Position numbers and translations under genes: made by a program
Shown: in pieces, positions 27,485 to 37,158 of the stretch
Layout: every line of letters begins with the position of its first letter
How positions within the stretch are numbered: the stretch's first letter is position 1
Source of the DNA: Pseudoalteromonas carrageenovora IAM 12662
Lineage (GTDB): Bacteria > Pseudomonadota > Gammaproteobacteria > Enterobacterales > Alteromonadaceae
DNA length: 64,000 nt
NCBI RefSeq assembly: GCF_900239935.1
Contig: NZ_LT965928.1
Location: forward strand, 606,945 to 670,944
Reading direction: 5' to 3'
Notes under the pieces: generated by a model
Database searches by the model: none
What the model saw: the letters and a program-made list of their open reading frames with translations, nothing else
What the model was told of the DNA's origin: nothing

Positions 27485-27823
27485 TTACTTACGACGTAGT
27501 AATGAAGTAAGTAACATACCTGCTGCAAATGCGATCCCAGCAGTTGCTAATGGGTTTTCTGAAGCAAATGCACGTGTTTTAGTAGTACATTCAGAAAGCT
27601 TTTCTCGAGCAATAAGTTGCTTTTCACTTAGTGCTTCCGCTGAGCTTGAAGCGCCTTTGCGTACGCTTGATTCAGCTACTGATGCTTTGCTAGAAAGTGC
27701 ATCTACTGCATCATGTGCTACAGAGGTTGCTTTGTCTGTAAATGGTGCTTCGCTCTCAGTTTGCTTAATTTCAGGTTTAATATTTGTTTCAGTGTTTGCT
27801 TTAGTATTTGTTGCAGTAGCCAT
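27485..27823 (-). CDS. YqjD/ElaB-family (DUF883) ribosome-associated membrane protein
   Basis: A 112-residue protein. A Thr/Glu/Lys-rich N-terminus leads to an amphipathic helical middle and a C-terminal glycine-rich membrane anchor, FASENPLATAGIAFAAGMLL, ending TSLLRRK. This is the YqjD/ElaB/YgaM layout; those proteins bind ribosomes at the membrane in stationary phase in E. coli. The ATG at 27823 has AAGGA seven bases upstream; an in-frame TTG two codons earlier is less likely. It is first gene of a three-gene unit. Confidence 0.88.
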   Translation of the reverse strand: MATATNTKANTETNIKPEIKQTESEAPFTDKATSVAHDAVDALSSKASVAESSVRKGASSSAEALSEKQLIAREKLSECTTKTRAFASENPLATAGIAFAAGMLLTSLLRRK

Positions 27824-28204
27824 AATCAATCCTTAATAAATAAAATAAAAAAATTTAACTGGTAATTTTACTAATGCAACGATTAAACCAACCCTTCAAT
27901 AAATCTTAACTATCTGATTATAATGATTTATTTTTATTTTTATCTATGGCTTAAATCAGCTTGATGATAAAATGAAGTAACAATTTCTCCCCCTTTAAGT
28001 AAATTTTACATACTCATAACTAAGGCTTAATTTTTTGTAATTATTCATTGGTTATTCAGTAATCAAAGCGTGTAAACAAAAAGTTATTAAATACCTAAAA
28101 AATAATTTTTACCTTTTAAGTCCGCTTTTTCCCACTTAATTCAACCGCTTTGCTTGAACCCTTATTTTTATTAGCTTTGAGAGTCGTTAAAGCTGGTCAG
28201 CTTA
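27824..28204. other. Intergenic region between yqjD-like and mraZ
   Basis: Very AT-rich, about 380 bases between two divergent transcripts. The only reading I can support is promoter space for the minus-strand yqjD unit. No ORF with a binding site or strong hairpin is seen before the mra promoter at 28206. Confidence 0.4.
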
Positions 28205-28205
28205 C

Positions 28206-28235
28206 TTGACAAAATAGCTTGTCAAGCCCTAAACT
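28206..28235 (+). promoter_or_regulatory. Promoter of the dcw cluster (Pmra)
   Basis: TTGACA at 28206-28211, an 18-base spacer, and TAAACT at 28230-28235. The -35 lies inside an eight-base inverted repeat, CTTGACAA and TTGTCAAG, at 28205-28226. Transcription would start near 28242. Confidence 0.75.
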
Positions 28236-28279
28236 GGAGCACTGTGGTAAAAAGTGGTTTTTAGTGGATCTAACTGGAT
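28235..28279 (+). promoter_or_regulatory. mraZ: MraZ operator: five direct repeats at 10-base spacing
   Basis: TGG occurs at 28235, 28245, 28255, 28265 and 28275, each followed by two variable bases and a five-base spacer (TGGAG, TGGTA, TGGTT, TGGAT, TGGAT). E. coli MraZ binds three TGGGN repeats with five-base spacers in the same place, between the promoter and mraZ. Here there are five and the fourth base is not G. The run overlaps the transcription start, consistent with repression. Confidence 0.75.
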
Positions 28280-28325
28280 CAAATTAATCGAAAGTCGATT
28301 AAAACAATTCAAAAGTAGGCTTTTC

Positions 28326-28784
28326 ATGTTTCGTGGCGCGAGTTCACTGAGTTTGGACGATAAAGGACGTTTTGCGGTACCTACCAAGTACCGAGACACT
28401 CTGCTATCTGAAGATCAGGGAACGGTTATATGTACCGTCGCATTAAATGAGCCGTGCTTATGGTTGTATCCGCTTGCTGAGTGGCTTGAAATAGAAAGCC
28501 GTTTAGCCAAAATTTCTAATATGAATCCTCGCGCTCGTCGCATGCAACGTATGTTGCTCGGTAACGCCACAGAGTATCAACTTGATAAAAATGGTCGAAT
28601 TTTGCTAGCGCCGTCACTACGGTCGCATGCATCACTTGGCAAAAAAATAATGCTAGTTGGTTTGATGAATAAATTTGAAATTTGGGATGAGGCGCGTTGG
28701 CACGAGCAAATGCAGCAAGACACTGAGCTTGAAAGGCTTGGTGATTTTGAACCTAACCAAGATTTAGATAATTTCACACTCTAA
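28326..28784 (+). CDS. mraZ: Transcriptional regulator MraZ
   Basis: First gene of the dcw cluster, a ring-forming AbrB-like DNA-binding protein that represses its own operon. It has 152 residues. It begins MFRGASSLSLDDKGRFAVPT, with the second half-repeat YQLDKNGRILLAPSLR near 80-95. I chose the ATG at 28326, since the family starts MFRG; a GTG at 28254 would add 24 residues that overlap the operator. A GTAGG binding site precedes it. Confidence 0.96.
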   Translation: MFRGASSLSLDDKGRFAVPTKYRDTLLSEDQGTVICTVALNEPCLWLYPLAEWLEIESRLAKISNMNPRARRMQRMLLGNATEYQLDKNGRILLAPSLRSHASLGKKIMLVGLMNKFEIWDEARWHEQMQQDTELERLGDFEPNQDLDNFTL

Positions 28785-28812
28785 CGGCACAAAAAAAGGC
28801 AAACAATAGCTA

Positions 28813-29751
28813 ATGACAGCGCAATTTGAACACGTATCCGTACTTATGGACGAAACCATCGATGCCCTTGCAATTAAGCCAGACGGTATATACATGGATG
28901 GTACTTTTGGACGTGGCGGCCACTCTGGACAAATTTTAGCACGCCTTGGCGATGAAGGCCGCCTACAAGCAATAGATCAAGATCCACAAGCTATTAAATC
29001 AGCTGAAAAATTTGCAGACGACTCTCGCTTTGCAATTGCACACACCCGTTTTTCAAATCTATTCGACGTAGCAGAGCAAAACGATCTGTTAGGTAAAGTA
29101 GATGGCATTTTGCTTGATATTGGTGTGTCGTCGCCACAGCTTGATGATGCAGAACGCGGTTTTAGCTTTATGAAAGATGGTCCGCTGGATATGCGCATGG
29201 ACCCAACAAGTGGTCGAAGTGCAGCGCAGTGGCTGGCTGAAGCTGAACTTGAAGACATTACTCACGTAATTAAAACCTACGGCGAAGAAAAGTTTGGTAA
29301 ACGTATCGCCCACAAAGTACTTGAGGTTCGTGAACATACGCCAATTACTACAACTAAGCAGCTTGCTGATTTAGTTGATGAAGCCGTACCGGTAAAAGAT
29401 AAATATAAGCACCCAGCTACACGGACCTTTCAAGCAATTAGAATTTATATAAACAGTGAACTTGAAGAGATTCAAACTGCATTACAGTCTGCCGTTAAAG
29501 TGCTTAAACCTGGCGGGCGTTTAGTGGTGATTTCGTTTCATTCTCTTGAGGACAGAATTGTTAAACAATTTATTAGAAAACAGAGTAAGGGAGAAGCGTT
29601 ACCCAGAGGTCTGCCTTTAACCGATGCACAAATAAATAAAAACCTGACGTTAAAAGCAGTGGGTAAAGCTATTAAACCAAGTGCTGCAGAAATAGAGCGT
29701 AATCCTCGTTCACGTAGCTCAGTACTTAGGATTGCACAGAGGTTGGGATGA
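28813..29751 (+). CDS. rsmH: 16S rRNA N4-methyltransferase RsmH (MraW)
   Basis: SAM-dependent methyltransferase acting on the base of C1402, partner in modification to RsmI elsewhere in this window. It has 312 residues. Motifs are [26 protein letters not shown] (SAM-binding), [28 protein letters not shown] and [16 protein letters not shown]. It lies 28 bases after mraZ and overlaps ftsL by ATGA. Confidence 0.97.
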   Translation: MTAQFEHVSVLMDETIDALAIKPDGIYMDGTFGRGGHSGQILARLGDEGRLQAIDQDPQAIKSAEKFADDSRFAIAHTRFSNLFDVAEQNDLLGKVDGILLDIGVSSPQLDDAERGFSFMKDGPLDMRMDPTSGRSAAQWLAEAELEDITHVIKTYGEEKFGKRIAHKVLEVREHTPITTTKQLADLVDEAVPVKDKYKHPATRTFQAIRIYINSELEEIQTALQSAVKVLKPGGRLVVISFHSLEDRIVKQFIRKQSKGEALPRGLPLTDAQINKNLTLKAVGKAIKPSAAEIERNPRSRSSVLRIAQRLG

Positions 29752-30074
29752 GTAAAAAAGCGAACTATCGCCAACCTAATTTATTTTTAGAAATATTAAA
29801 AGGCCTAGGAGCTAACAAGCTAACCTCGGCCTTGTTGGTTGTGATATTCGCATCAAGTTTAGCCGTTGTACAGGTAACTCACCTAGCACGTGGTCAGCTT
29901 ATTGAGCAAGATACGCTATTGCAAGAACGTGATGAACTTGATTTAGAGTGGCGCTATTTACTTGTAGAAGAAGAGTTTTATTCGCAGCATGCGCGCATTG
30001 AAGAAGTGGCTACATCGCAATTAAAAATGAAACGACCTACCAGTCAAGATGAGCAGGTAATAATAGTACAATGA
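29748..30074 (+). CDS. ftsL: Cell division protein FtsL
   Basis: A 108-residue bitopic divisome protein, partner of FtsB and FtsQ. It has a short cytoplasmic tail, one span near 21-45 ([20 protein letters not shown]), then a periplasmic coiled coil ([20 protein letters not shown]). Sequence is poorly conserved in this family, but size, topology and position between rsmH and ftsI make the call safe. It overlaps both neighbours by four bases. Confidence 0.95.
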   Translation: MSKKANYRQPNLFLEILKGLGANKLTSALLVVIFASSLAVVQVTHLARGQLIEQDTLLQERDELDLEWRYLLVEEEFYSQHARIEEVATSQLKMKRPTSQDEQVIIVQ

Positions 30075-31891
30075 GAACAAGTAGAGGCAAAAAACCAGCA
30101 GCAAACTTAATCACATGGCGCTTTATGCTGGTGTGTGGTGTGGTGTTTATGGTGTTTGTTACACTGGTGTCTCGTGCTGCTTATTTGCAAGTAATTGAGC
30201 CAGATAAAGCGCGATCAGAAAGCGATAAACGTACTGTACGAGTAGAAAAACTGCATGTGCAACGTGGGATGATATTTGATCGGCACGGTAAAGAGCTTGC
30301 TGTAAGTGTACCTGTGGTGAGTGTGTATGCAGATCCAAAAGCGCTGCATAAATCACTTGTTGCTAAAGTAGTTAAACAAGCACGTAAAGACGGTGAAGAT
30401 CACTTAGCACTCACTGAAAACGCAGCTGAACTAGATAAACGTACCAGCTTATATTATAAAAACGATTTACGCTGGCGCGAGCTTGCTGATGTACTGCGTA
30501 TTGACCCTAAAAAGATCAATTCTCGGCTTTTAAACGATCCTAGCCGCCGCTTTGTGTATTTAAAGCGCCAAGTTACTCCTGCAGTTGCAAATTATATTGG
30601 CGACTTACGCTTGCCAGGCATTCATTTACTTGATGAATCTAAACGTTATTACCCTGCAGGTGAAGTGACAGCTCATATCATTGGCTTTACAAACATTGAT
30701 GGTAAAGGCATTGAGGGCATAGAAAAGCTCTACGAAAATGCACTTACAGGCGAAGAAGGGCGACGTACTATTCGTAAAGATGCTCAAGGTCGTGAAGTTG
30801 AAGTACTTGATGAACGTGAACGCGTAGAGCCAGAAAGCATTCAACTAAGTATTGACCAACGTATTCAAGCCATAGCTTATAAAGCAGTAAAATCTGCAGT
30901 GCTCACCTATAAAGCAACATCGGGGTCGGCCATGGTGGTTGATGTTAAAACCGGTGAAGTTCTTGCCATGGTGAACAGCCCTTCATTTAATCCAAATAAC
31001 TTAAATGATGCAGCCCCGCATAAGCGTCGTAACCGTGCTATTACCGATTTGTTTGAACCTGGCTCAACCGTTAAGCCACTAGCCATTTTGGCTGGGCTAG
31101 ACTACGGCGCAATTAAGGCTGACGACACGATTGATACCTACCCAGGTTGGATGCGTTTAGGTGGTAGCTTAGTAAGAGATACCCGTAATCACGGTGAAAT
31201 GACACTTCGCGAAATCCTAAAATATTCATCAAACATGGGCGTAGCCAAAGTAACGCAACAAGTGCCAAAAGATTACCTAGTAGGGTTATACCAAAAAGTA
31301 GGCTTTGGCAGCGACACAGGCACGGGCATGGTGGGCGAAAGCAGTGGATTATTTTACCCAAACCGCCGTTGGTCAGATTTTGAAATTGCAACGCTGTCGT
31401 TTGGCTATGCGATTTCGGTAAGTACCGCACAAATGGCGCGTTTTTATACCATGTTAGGGGCAGGTGGCGTAAATCGTCCTCTTACTATTTTAAAGCAAGA
31501 TAATGTACCTGAAGGCGAGCGTATTTTTAAGCAAAAAGATGTGGAAGCCGTAGTACACATGATGGAAAGCGTGTTTGAAAAAGATGGCACCGCGCGAAAC
31601 GTAAAAGTTGATGGATACCGTGCTGCTGGTAAAACAGGGACTTCTAAAAAGGCTGTTGCTGGTGGTTATGGTGATGAATACGTAGGTTATTTTGCAGGTG
31701 TTGCACCAGCAAGTAACCCACGCTTGGCTGTGGTAGTTATGATTAACGAGCCTGGTGGTGATGTGTACTATGGAGGTGCCACTGCTGGCCCTGCATTTGC
31801 AGAAATCATCTCTAACGCATTAAGAATATTAAACGTTGCACCAGATAAGGAAGAGGTTGCGTACGTGAAAGGTAAAGATAACGATGCGTGA
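30071..31891 (+). CDS. ftsI: Peptidoglycan transpeptidase FtsI (PBP3)
   Basis: Septum-specific class B penicillin-binding protein, 606 residues. It has an N-terminal membrane anchor near 15-37, a pedestal domain, and a transpeptidase domain. The active-site Ser is in FEPGSTVKPL (SxxK), the second motif is SSN in KYSSNMGVAK, and the third is KTGT in AAGKTGTSKK. It works with FtsW in septal synthesis. It overlaps murE by eight bases. Confidence 0.98.
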   Translation: MRTSRGKKPAANLITWRFMLVCGVVFMVFVTLVSRAAYLQVIEPDKARSESDKRTVRVEKLHVQRGMIFDRHGKELAVSVPVVSVYADPKALHKSLVAKVVKQARKDGEDHLALTENAAELDKRTSLYYKNDLRWRELADVLRIDPKKINSRLLNDPSRRFVYLKRQVTPAVANYIGDLRLPGIHLLDESKRYYPAGEVTAHIIGFTNIDGKGIEGIEKLYENALTGEEGRRTIRKDAQGREVEVLDERERVEPESIQLSIDQRIQAIAYKAVKSAVLTYKATSGSAMVVDVKTGEVLAMVNSPSFNPNNLNDAAPHKRRNRAITDLFEPGSTVKPLAILAGLDYGAIKADDTIDTYPGWMRLGGSLVRDTRNHGEMTLREILKYSSNMGVAKVTQQVPKDYLVGLYQKVGFGSDTGTGMVGESSGLFYPNRRWSDFEIATLSFGYAISVSTAQMARFYTMLGAGGVNRPLTILKQDNVPEGERIFKQKDVEAVVHMMESVFEKDGTARNVKVDGYRAAGKTGTSKKAVAGGYGDEYVGYFAGVAPASNPRLAVVVMINEPGGDVYYGGATAGPAFAEIISNALRILNVAPDKEEVAYVKGKDNDA

Positions 31892-33362
31892 TTTAAAGGC
31901 TATTTTAAAATACATCGATATAGATGCACCTTCGCAGGTAGTTAAACATTTACGACTCGATAGCCGTGATGTTACACCCGGAGATGTGTTTGTTGCTATA
32001 AAAGGTCATCAATTAGATGGCGGGCAGTTTATTGATAAAGCAATTGAGAACGGCGCTACAGCTATTATTGCAGATAGATTATGTGAATTTGATGTAAGCT
32101 TTGAACCTCTTTATTTAGTAACAGAGCTAGATAAAAAATTGCCTGAGCTGGCAAGTCGTTTTTATGCCCAACCGAGTCATAATTTAGATTTGATTGGTGT
32201 AACGGGCACTAACGGCAAATCAACCACAACAGCAATGATTGCTCATTTAGCGCAATTTTGTAGTATAGATTCGGCCATTATTGGCACGCTAGGGTATGGT
32301 CACCCAGACACACTCACGCCACTTATTAATACCACGCCTTCGACTGTTGATTTACAACATATATTGAGTGATTTGCACCAACAGCATAAAAAACTAATTG
32401 CTATGGAAGTATCATCGCACGGTTTAGTGCAGCACCGTGTAGCACAGTGCCAATTTAAAGCGGCGGTATTTACTAATTTATCGCGTGATCACTTAGATTA
32501 TCATGGTGATATGGTAAGTTATGGGGATGCAAAGCTAATGCTGTTTCGCGATTTTGAACCACAGCATGTAGTGCTCAATCAAGATGACGGACAAGCAGAG
32601 CAGTGGTTAGAAAAATACAGCTTTAATAACTTAGTTTGTTATGGGCGTAAAAATTTAGCCCCTGATAATGTGAAATTTGTGTATTTTTCTGACGTTGAAT
32701 ATTCTAACAATGGTATTTCGGCGCAATTAATCACAAGTTGGGGTGACGTTAAGATAAAATCGCCGCTGTTTGGCGAATTTAATTTGTATAATTTAACTGC
32801 TGCACTCGCTACATTACTTAGCTTAGGTTATCCGCTGGAGCAACTTATTGATGGTTGCGCACATTTACAACCTGTTGCAGGGCGTATGCAAGCATTTAGC
32901 GAAGCAGACAAGCCAACATGTGTTGTTGATTATGCACATACACCTGAGGCGTTAGCACTTGCATTACAAGCGCTGCAAAAACATGTGCCAGGCGGTGTAA
33001 GCTGTGTATTTGGCTGTGGTGGCGATAGAGATAAAGGCAAGCGTGCTCTAATGGCGCAAGCTGCTGAGCAAAATGCTAATAAGGTTATTATTACTAGCGA
33101 TAACCCACGCTCAGAAAACCCAGACGCCATTATTGCAGATGTAGCAGCAGGTTTAACGCATCCTGAAAAGGCCCATTTAGAGGCCGACCGAGCAACCGCA
33201 ATTAGTTATGCAATAAATAATGCCGCAGCCGGCGACGTTATTTTAATTGCTGGTAAAGGGCATGAAGATTATCAAATAATTGGCGATACGCGCATAGACT
33301 TTTGCGATCGCCGCTATGTACAAGAACAACTAAAAAAAGCAGTAAGAGGGATAACTCAATGA
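31884..33362 (+). CDS. murE: UDP-MurNAc-tripeptide synthetase MurE (meso-diaminopimelate adding)
   Basis: Cytoplasmic ATP-dependent ligase, 492 residues, that adds the third residue of the peptidoglycan stem peptide. The ATP loop is GVTGTNGKSTTTAM. Central and C-terminal domains carry MEVSSHGLVQHRV and VVDYAHTPEAL. DNPR in ITSDNPRSENPD is the signature of diaminopimelate rather than lysine specificity. It overlaps ftsI and murF. Confidence 0.98.
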   Translation: MRDLKAILKYIDIDAPSQVVKHLRLDSRDVTPGDVFVAIKGHQLDGGQFIDKAIENGATAIIADRLCEFDVSFEPLYLVTELDKKLPELASRFYAQPSHNLDLIGVTGTNGKSTTTAMIAHLAQFCSIDSAIIGTLGYGHPDTLTPLINTTPSTVDLQHILSDLHQQHKKLIAMEVSSHGLVQHRVAQCQFKAAVFTNLSRDHLDYHGDMVSYGDAKLMLFRDFEPQHVVLNQDDGQAEQWLEKYSFNNLVCYGRKNLAPDNVKFVYFSDVEYSNNGISAQLITSWGDVKIKSPLFGEFNLYNLTAALATLLSLGYPLEQLIDGCAHLQPVAGRMQAFSEADKPTCVVDYAHTPEALALALQALQKHVPGGVSCVFGCGGDRDKGKRALMAQAAEQNANKVIITSDNPRSENPDAIIADVAAGLTHPEKAHLEADRATAISYAINNAAAGDVILIAGKGHEDYQIIGDTRIDFCDRRYVQEQLKKAVRGITQ

Positions 33363-34747
33363 TCCCAATGGATTTTGATTGGCTGGCTAATGTGCTAGCA
33401 ACCGATTATCAAGGTGATAATCAAAAAGTGATTAATATAAACACTGATACCCGTAGCATTTGCGAGGGTGAAGTGTTTTTAGCACTTAAAGGTCCTAATT
33501 TTGATGGCCATAAATTTATAGAACAAGCAAAACAAAAAGGTGCTATTGGTGTCATTGTTCAACACAAAGTAGCTGTTGATATTGCACAATTTGTTGTTGG
33601 CGATACGCGTATTGCGTTAGGTGATATTGGTGCAGCGGTAATGGCGCAAGTTGCTCCTAAAACAATTGCTATTACCGGCAGCGTGGGTAAAACCACTGTA
33701 AAAGAAATGTGCGCTGCTATTTTATCTGTGCAGGGTGATGTACTTGCCACTAAAGGCAATTTTAATAACGACATTGGTGTACCACTTACTTTATTACGTT
33801 TAGAGCCACAGCATCGCTTTGCTGTAATAGAGCTTGGAGCAAATCATTTAGGTGAAATTGCTTACACAACAGCAATGGCAAAACCCGATGTAGCTGTTGT
33901 ATGTAATGTGGCGGCTGCACATTTAGAAGGTTTTGGCAGCTTAATGGGTGTAGCTAAAGCAAAAGGTGAGATTTTTGATGGCCTAAAAGATGATGGCGTT
34001 GCCATTGTTAATTGCGATAGCGAATTTAGCCAATATTGGCTTGATAAGTTAACAGATAAAAACGTTAAGCGCTTATCAAGTACAGAAAAACTCGATATTT
34101 GGGCTGAAAATATTAGCCTAGACGAAAACGCCAGAGCAAGCTTTACCCTTTGTACCAACAACAAGCAAGTACCTGTAACTCTGGCGCTTCCGGGTAAACA
34201 TAATATTAGTAACGCACTCATAGCCGCAGCACTTACCAGCGAATTTGACATATCTCTTGAAGAAATTGCTAATGCGCTTGCCACTATGGGCGATGTTAAA
34301 GGCCGCGTAAATCTAATTAATGTCAGTGACACATTAACGGTAATAGATGATACCTATAACGCAAACGTTAAGTCGGTAAAAGCCGCTATTGATTTGCTTG
34401 GTAATATTAAAGGTCACCGTATTTTAGCGCTTGGCGATATGGGAGAGCTTGGTGAAGATGCCCGTATGTATCACCAAGAAGTTGGCGAGTATGCATTAGA
34501 GCAAGGGATTGATGAGCTATTTACCCTCGGTGTGCTTAGCAAGTCAGCCAGTGATGTATTTGAAAAGCCTAATCGTCATTTTTCAAATCGTGATGAGATG
34601 CTCAAACAAATTCAATTAAGTCTTAGTAAAGTAGATAGTAAAATCACAATAGTAGTGAAAGGATCTCGCAGTTCTCGTATGGAATTATTAGTAACCGATT
34701 TAGTAAATGGCCAGCAACATGCCATCAATGGAGTATCATCATGTTAG
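33359..34747 (+). CDS. murF: UDP-MurNAc-tripeptide:D-alanyl-D-alanine ligase MurF
   Basis: Cytoplasmic ligase, 462 residues, that adds D-Ala-D-Ala to complete the UDP-MurNAc-pentapeptide. The ATP loop is [14 protein letters not shown]. Further motifs are [26 protein letters not shown] and [13 protein letters not shown]. The ATG at 33359 overlaps the murE stop (ATGA); a longer frame starting with TTG at 33302 would overlap murE by 60 bases and is rejected. It overlaps mraY by seven bases. Confidence 0.97.
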   Translation: MIPMDFDWLANVLATDYQGDNQKVININTDTRSICEGEVFLALKGPNFDGHKFIEQAKQKGAIGVIVQHKVAVDIAQFVVGDTRIALGDIGAAVMAQVAPKTIAITGSVGKTTVKEMCAAILSVQGDVLATKGNFNNDIGVPLTLLRLEPQHRFAVIELGANHLGEIAYTTAMAKPDVAVVCNVAAAHLEGFGSLMGVAKAKGEIFDGLKDDGVAIVNCDSEFSQYWLDKLTDKNVKRLSSTEKLDIWAENISLDENARASFTLCTNNKQVPVTLALPGKHNISNALIAAALTSEFDISLEEIANALATMGDVKGRVNLINVSDTLTVIDDTYNANVKSVKAAIDLLGNIKGHRILALGDMGELGEDARMYHQEVGEYALEQGIDELFTLGVLSKSASDVFEKPNRHFSNRDEMLKQIQLSLSKVDSKITIVVKGSRSSRMELLVTDLVNGQQHAINGVSSC

Positions 34748-35823
34748 TTTGGCTGGCAGAGTATTTAACTCAATATTTTAGTGGTTTTCATGTTTTTTCG
34801 TATTTAACGCTGCGTGCCATTTTAGGTATTTTGACTGCGTTAATGATGTCGTTATATTTCGGTCCAAAGCTGATTCGTGCATTACAGCGTATGCAAATAG
34901 GCCAAGTTGTTCGCCACGATGGCCCTGAATCGCACTTGTCTAAAAGAGGCACGCCTACTATGGGCGGTATATTAATTTTAGGCGCTATTTTTACAAGTAC
35001 CTTGCTGTGGGCTGATTTATCAAACAAATATGTGTGGGCTACTTTATTTGTAATTGGCTCGCTAGGTGTGGTGGGCTTTATAGATGATTACCGTAAGGTT
35101 ATTCGTAAAGATCCAAAAGGTCTAATTGCTAAATGGAAGTATTTTTGGCAATCGGTAATTGCTTTAGTGGTTGCCACAGCACTTTACGCAACCAGCACAC
35201 AAGCGGCTGAAACCTCTCTCGTTGTGCCATTTTTTAAAGATGTATTACCGCAGTTAGGCTTGTTTTACATTGTAATTACCTACTTTGCATTAGTCGGTAC
35301 CTCAAACGCCGTAAACTTAACCGATGGCCTAGATGGCTTAGCTATAGTACCTACTATTTTAGTCGCGGCAGCACTTGCCATAATTGCTTACTTAACGGGT
35401 AACATTAACTTTTCGGCTTACTTACATATTCCGCATTTACCACTTGCTAGTGAGCTTGTAGTGGTGTGTACCGCTATTGTAGGCGCAGGATTAGGCTTCT
35501 TATGGTTTAACACTTATCCGGCACAAGTATTTATGGGCGATGTAGGTTCGCTTGCACTCGGTGGTGCGCTGGGCATTATTGCTATTTTAGTTCGCCAGGA
35601 GTTGCTGCTTATTATTATGGGTGGCGTGTTTGTAATGGAAGCTTTGTCGGTAATATTACAAGTGGGCTCATACAAATTACGTGGACAACGAATTTTCAGA
35701 ATGGCACCCATCCATCATCATTACGAATTAAAAGGTTGGCCTGAGCCACGCGTTATTGTGCGCTTTTGGATTATTTCTATTGTGCTTGTGCTTGCAGGCC
35801 TAGCGACATTAAAGATTCGATAA
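34741..35823 (+). CDS. mraY: Phospho-MurNAc-pentapeptide transferase MraY
   Basis: Ten-span inner-membrane enzyme that makes lipid I from UDP-MurNAc-pentapeptide and undecaprenyl phosphate. It has 360 residues, exactly the E. coli length. Motifs are [20 protein letters not shown] (active-site Asp pair), [30 protein letters not shown], and [18 protein letters not shown]. murD starts at the base after its stop codon. Confidence 0.98.
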   Translation: MLVWLAEYLTQYFSGFHVFSYLTLRAILGILTALMMSLYFGPKLIRALQRMQIGQVVRHDGPESHLSKRGTPTMGGILILGAIFTSTLLWADLSNKYVWATLFVIGSLGVVGFIDDYRKVIRKDPKGLIAKWKYFWQSVIALVVATALYATSTQAAETSLVVPFFKDVLPQLGLFYIVITYFALVGTSNAVNLTDGLDGLAIVPTILVAAALAIIAYLTGNINFSAYLHIPHLPLASELVVVCTAIVGAGLGFLWFNTYPAQVFMGDVGSLALGGALGIIAILVRQELLLIIMGGVFVMEALSVILQVGSYKLRGQRIFRMAPIHHHYELKGWPEPRVIVRFWIISIVLVLAGLATLKIR

Positions 35824-37158
35824 ATGCAGTATTTAAACGAGATAAAAAACAAACAAATAACAGTGCTCGGACTCGGTGTTACCGGTCTGGGCATTGTGCG
35901 TTTTTTATTATCTCATGGCTTCTCGCCAAAGGTTGTTGATAGCCGCAAAAATCCTCCCGGGATTGATTGGCTAAAAGAACATGCGCCACAGCTAAGTACT
36001 CACTATGGTAACTTGGATGATGCTGCACTTTGTAAAAGTGACATGATTATTATAAGTCCTGGGCTTAGCTTAAAAATACCTGCTATCGCAAAGGCTATTG
36101 AGTCAGGCGTTGAAGTAATTGGTGACGTTGAGCTATTTGCTCGCATAAATACTAAACCGGTTGTAGCGGTAACGGGTTCAAATGGTAAATCAACCGTTGT
36201 AACCCTTGCCTATGAAGTACTAAAAGCGGCAGGTTATAAAGTCGCGCTTGGCGGTAATATTGGTACTGCGGTATTAGATTTACTAAGCGATGATTTTGAC
36301 GTGTATGTGCTGGAGCTTTCAAGTTTTCAGCTTGATACCAGCTCGAGCTTAAAACCTATTAGCGCGACGGTATTAAATGTATCTGAAGATCATCTAGATC
36401 GTTACGACAGCTACCAAGCTTATATCGATTCTAAATTAAGCATTTATAACAATGCTGAGCTCATAGTAATAAACGAAGATGATATTCAAACTAAGCCTAT
36501 TAGCCGCTCTTTAGCGCCGCAAATGAGTTTTGGCACCGACCAAGGTGATTATCACTTAGCTGAGCATAATAATGAGCTGCACTTTATAGCGAAGGGCGAG
36601 GCGTTTTTACCTGTTAGTACACTTGCGGTAGTAGGTAAACACAATTACTTAAATACCCTGTCCGTTATGGCGTTATTGAGCCCGTTTAATATTACTAAAG
36701 AGCAGTACACAACAGCACTTAGCCAATTTCATGGTTTAGCGCACCGCTGTCAATTTGTAAGCGATAAAAATGGCGTTAAGTACTTTAACGATTCTAAAGC
36801 CACTAATGTTGGCGCAACTATAGCGGCAATAGATAGCTTAGCCTCAGAGTACGAAAACCTGATTGTAATAGCTGGTGGCGATGCTAAAGGCGCTGATTTA
36901 AATGCGCTGAAACCATATATAAAAAATCATGTAAAAGCGCTCGTTTGCTTTGGTAAAGATGCAAACGCACTTGCGGCACTTACTAGTAAATCGCATTTAG
37001 TAAATAATATGCAAGAAGCCGTGGCACTTGCACAAGTACTTAGCAAACGTGGTGATATTGTTTTGCTTGCTCCTGCGTGTGCCAGCATTGATATGTATAA
37101 CAATTATATGCAACGTGGCGATGACTTTGTGCAATGTGTAATGGAAGGGCAATTATGA
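35824..37158 (+). CDS. murD: UDP-MurNAc-L-alanine:D-glutamate ligase MurD
   Basis: Cytoplasmic ligase, 444 residues, that adds D-Glu to UDP-MurNAc-L-Ala. Motifs are TVLGLGVTGLGIVRFL (nucleotide-binding N-domain), VAVTGSNGKSTVVTL (ATP loop), ELSSFQLDTS, NVSEDHLDRY, and YFNDSKATNVGATIAAI. It abuts mraY and overlaps ftsW by ATGA. Confidence 0.98.
   Translation: MQYLNEIKNKQITVLGLGVTGLGIVRFLLSHGFSPKVVDSRKNPPGIDWLKEHAPQLSTHYGNLDDAALCKSDMIIISPGLSLKIPAIAKAIESGVEVIGDVELFARINTKPVVAVTGSNGKSTVVTLAYEVLKAAGYKVALGGNIGTAVLDLLSDDFDVYVLELSSFQLDTSSSLKPISATVLNVSEDHLDRYDSYQAYIDSKLSIYNNAELIVINEDDIQTKPISRSLAPQMSFGTDQGDYHLAEHNNELHFIAKGEAFLPVSTLAVVGKHNYLNTLSVMALLSPFNITKEQYTTALSQFHGLAHRCQFVSDKNGVKYFNDSKATNVGATIAAIDSLASEYENLIVIAGGDAKGADLNALKPYIKNHVKALVCFGKDANALAALTSKSHLVNNMQEAVALAQVLSKRGDIVLLAPACASIDMYNNYMQRGDDFVQCVMEGQL

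Noticed and set aside
27447..27836. 129-codon plus-strand frame opposite the yqjD-like gene
   Set aside because: Antisense to a clear DUF883 gene and Ala/Ser-rich because of it.
28254..28325. GTG at 28254 as the mraZ start
   Set aside because: It would add 24 residues not found in the family and would place coding sequence over the operator repeats.
33862..34332. 156-codon minus-strand frame opposite murF
   Set aside because: Antisense shadow of murF with no ribosome-binding site.
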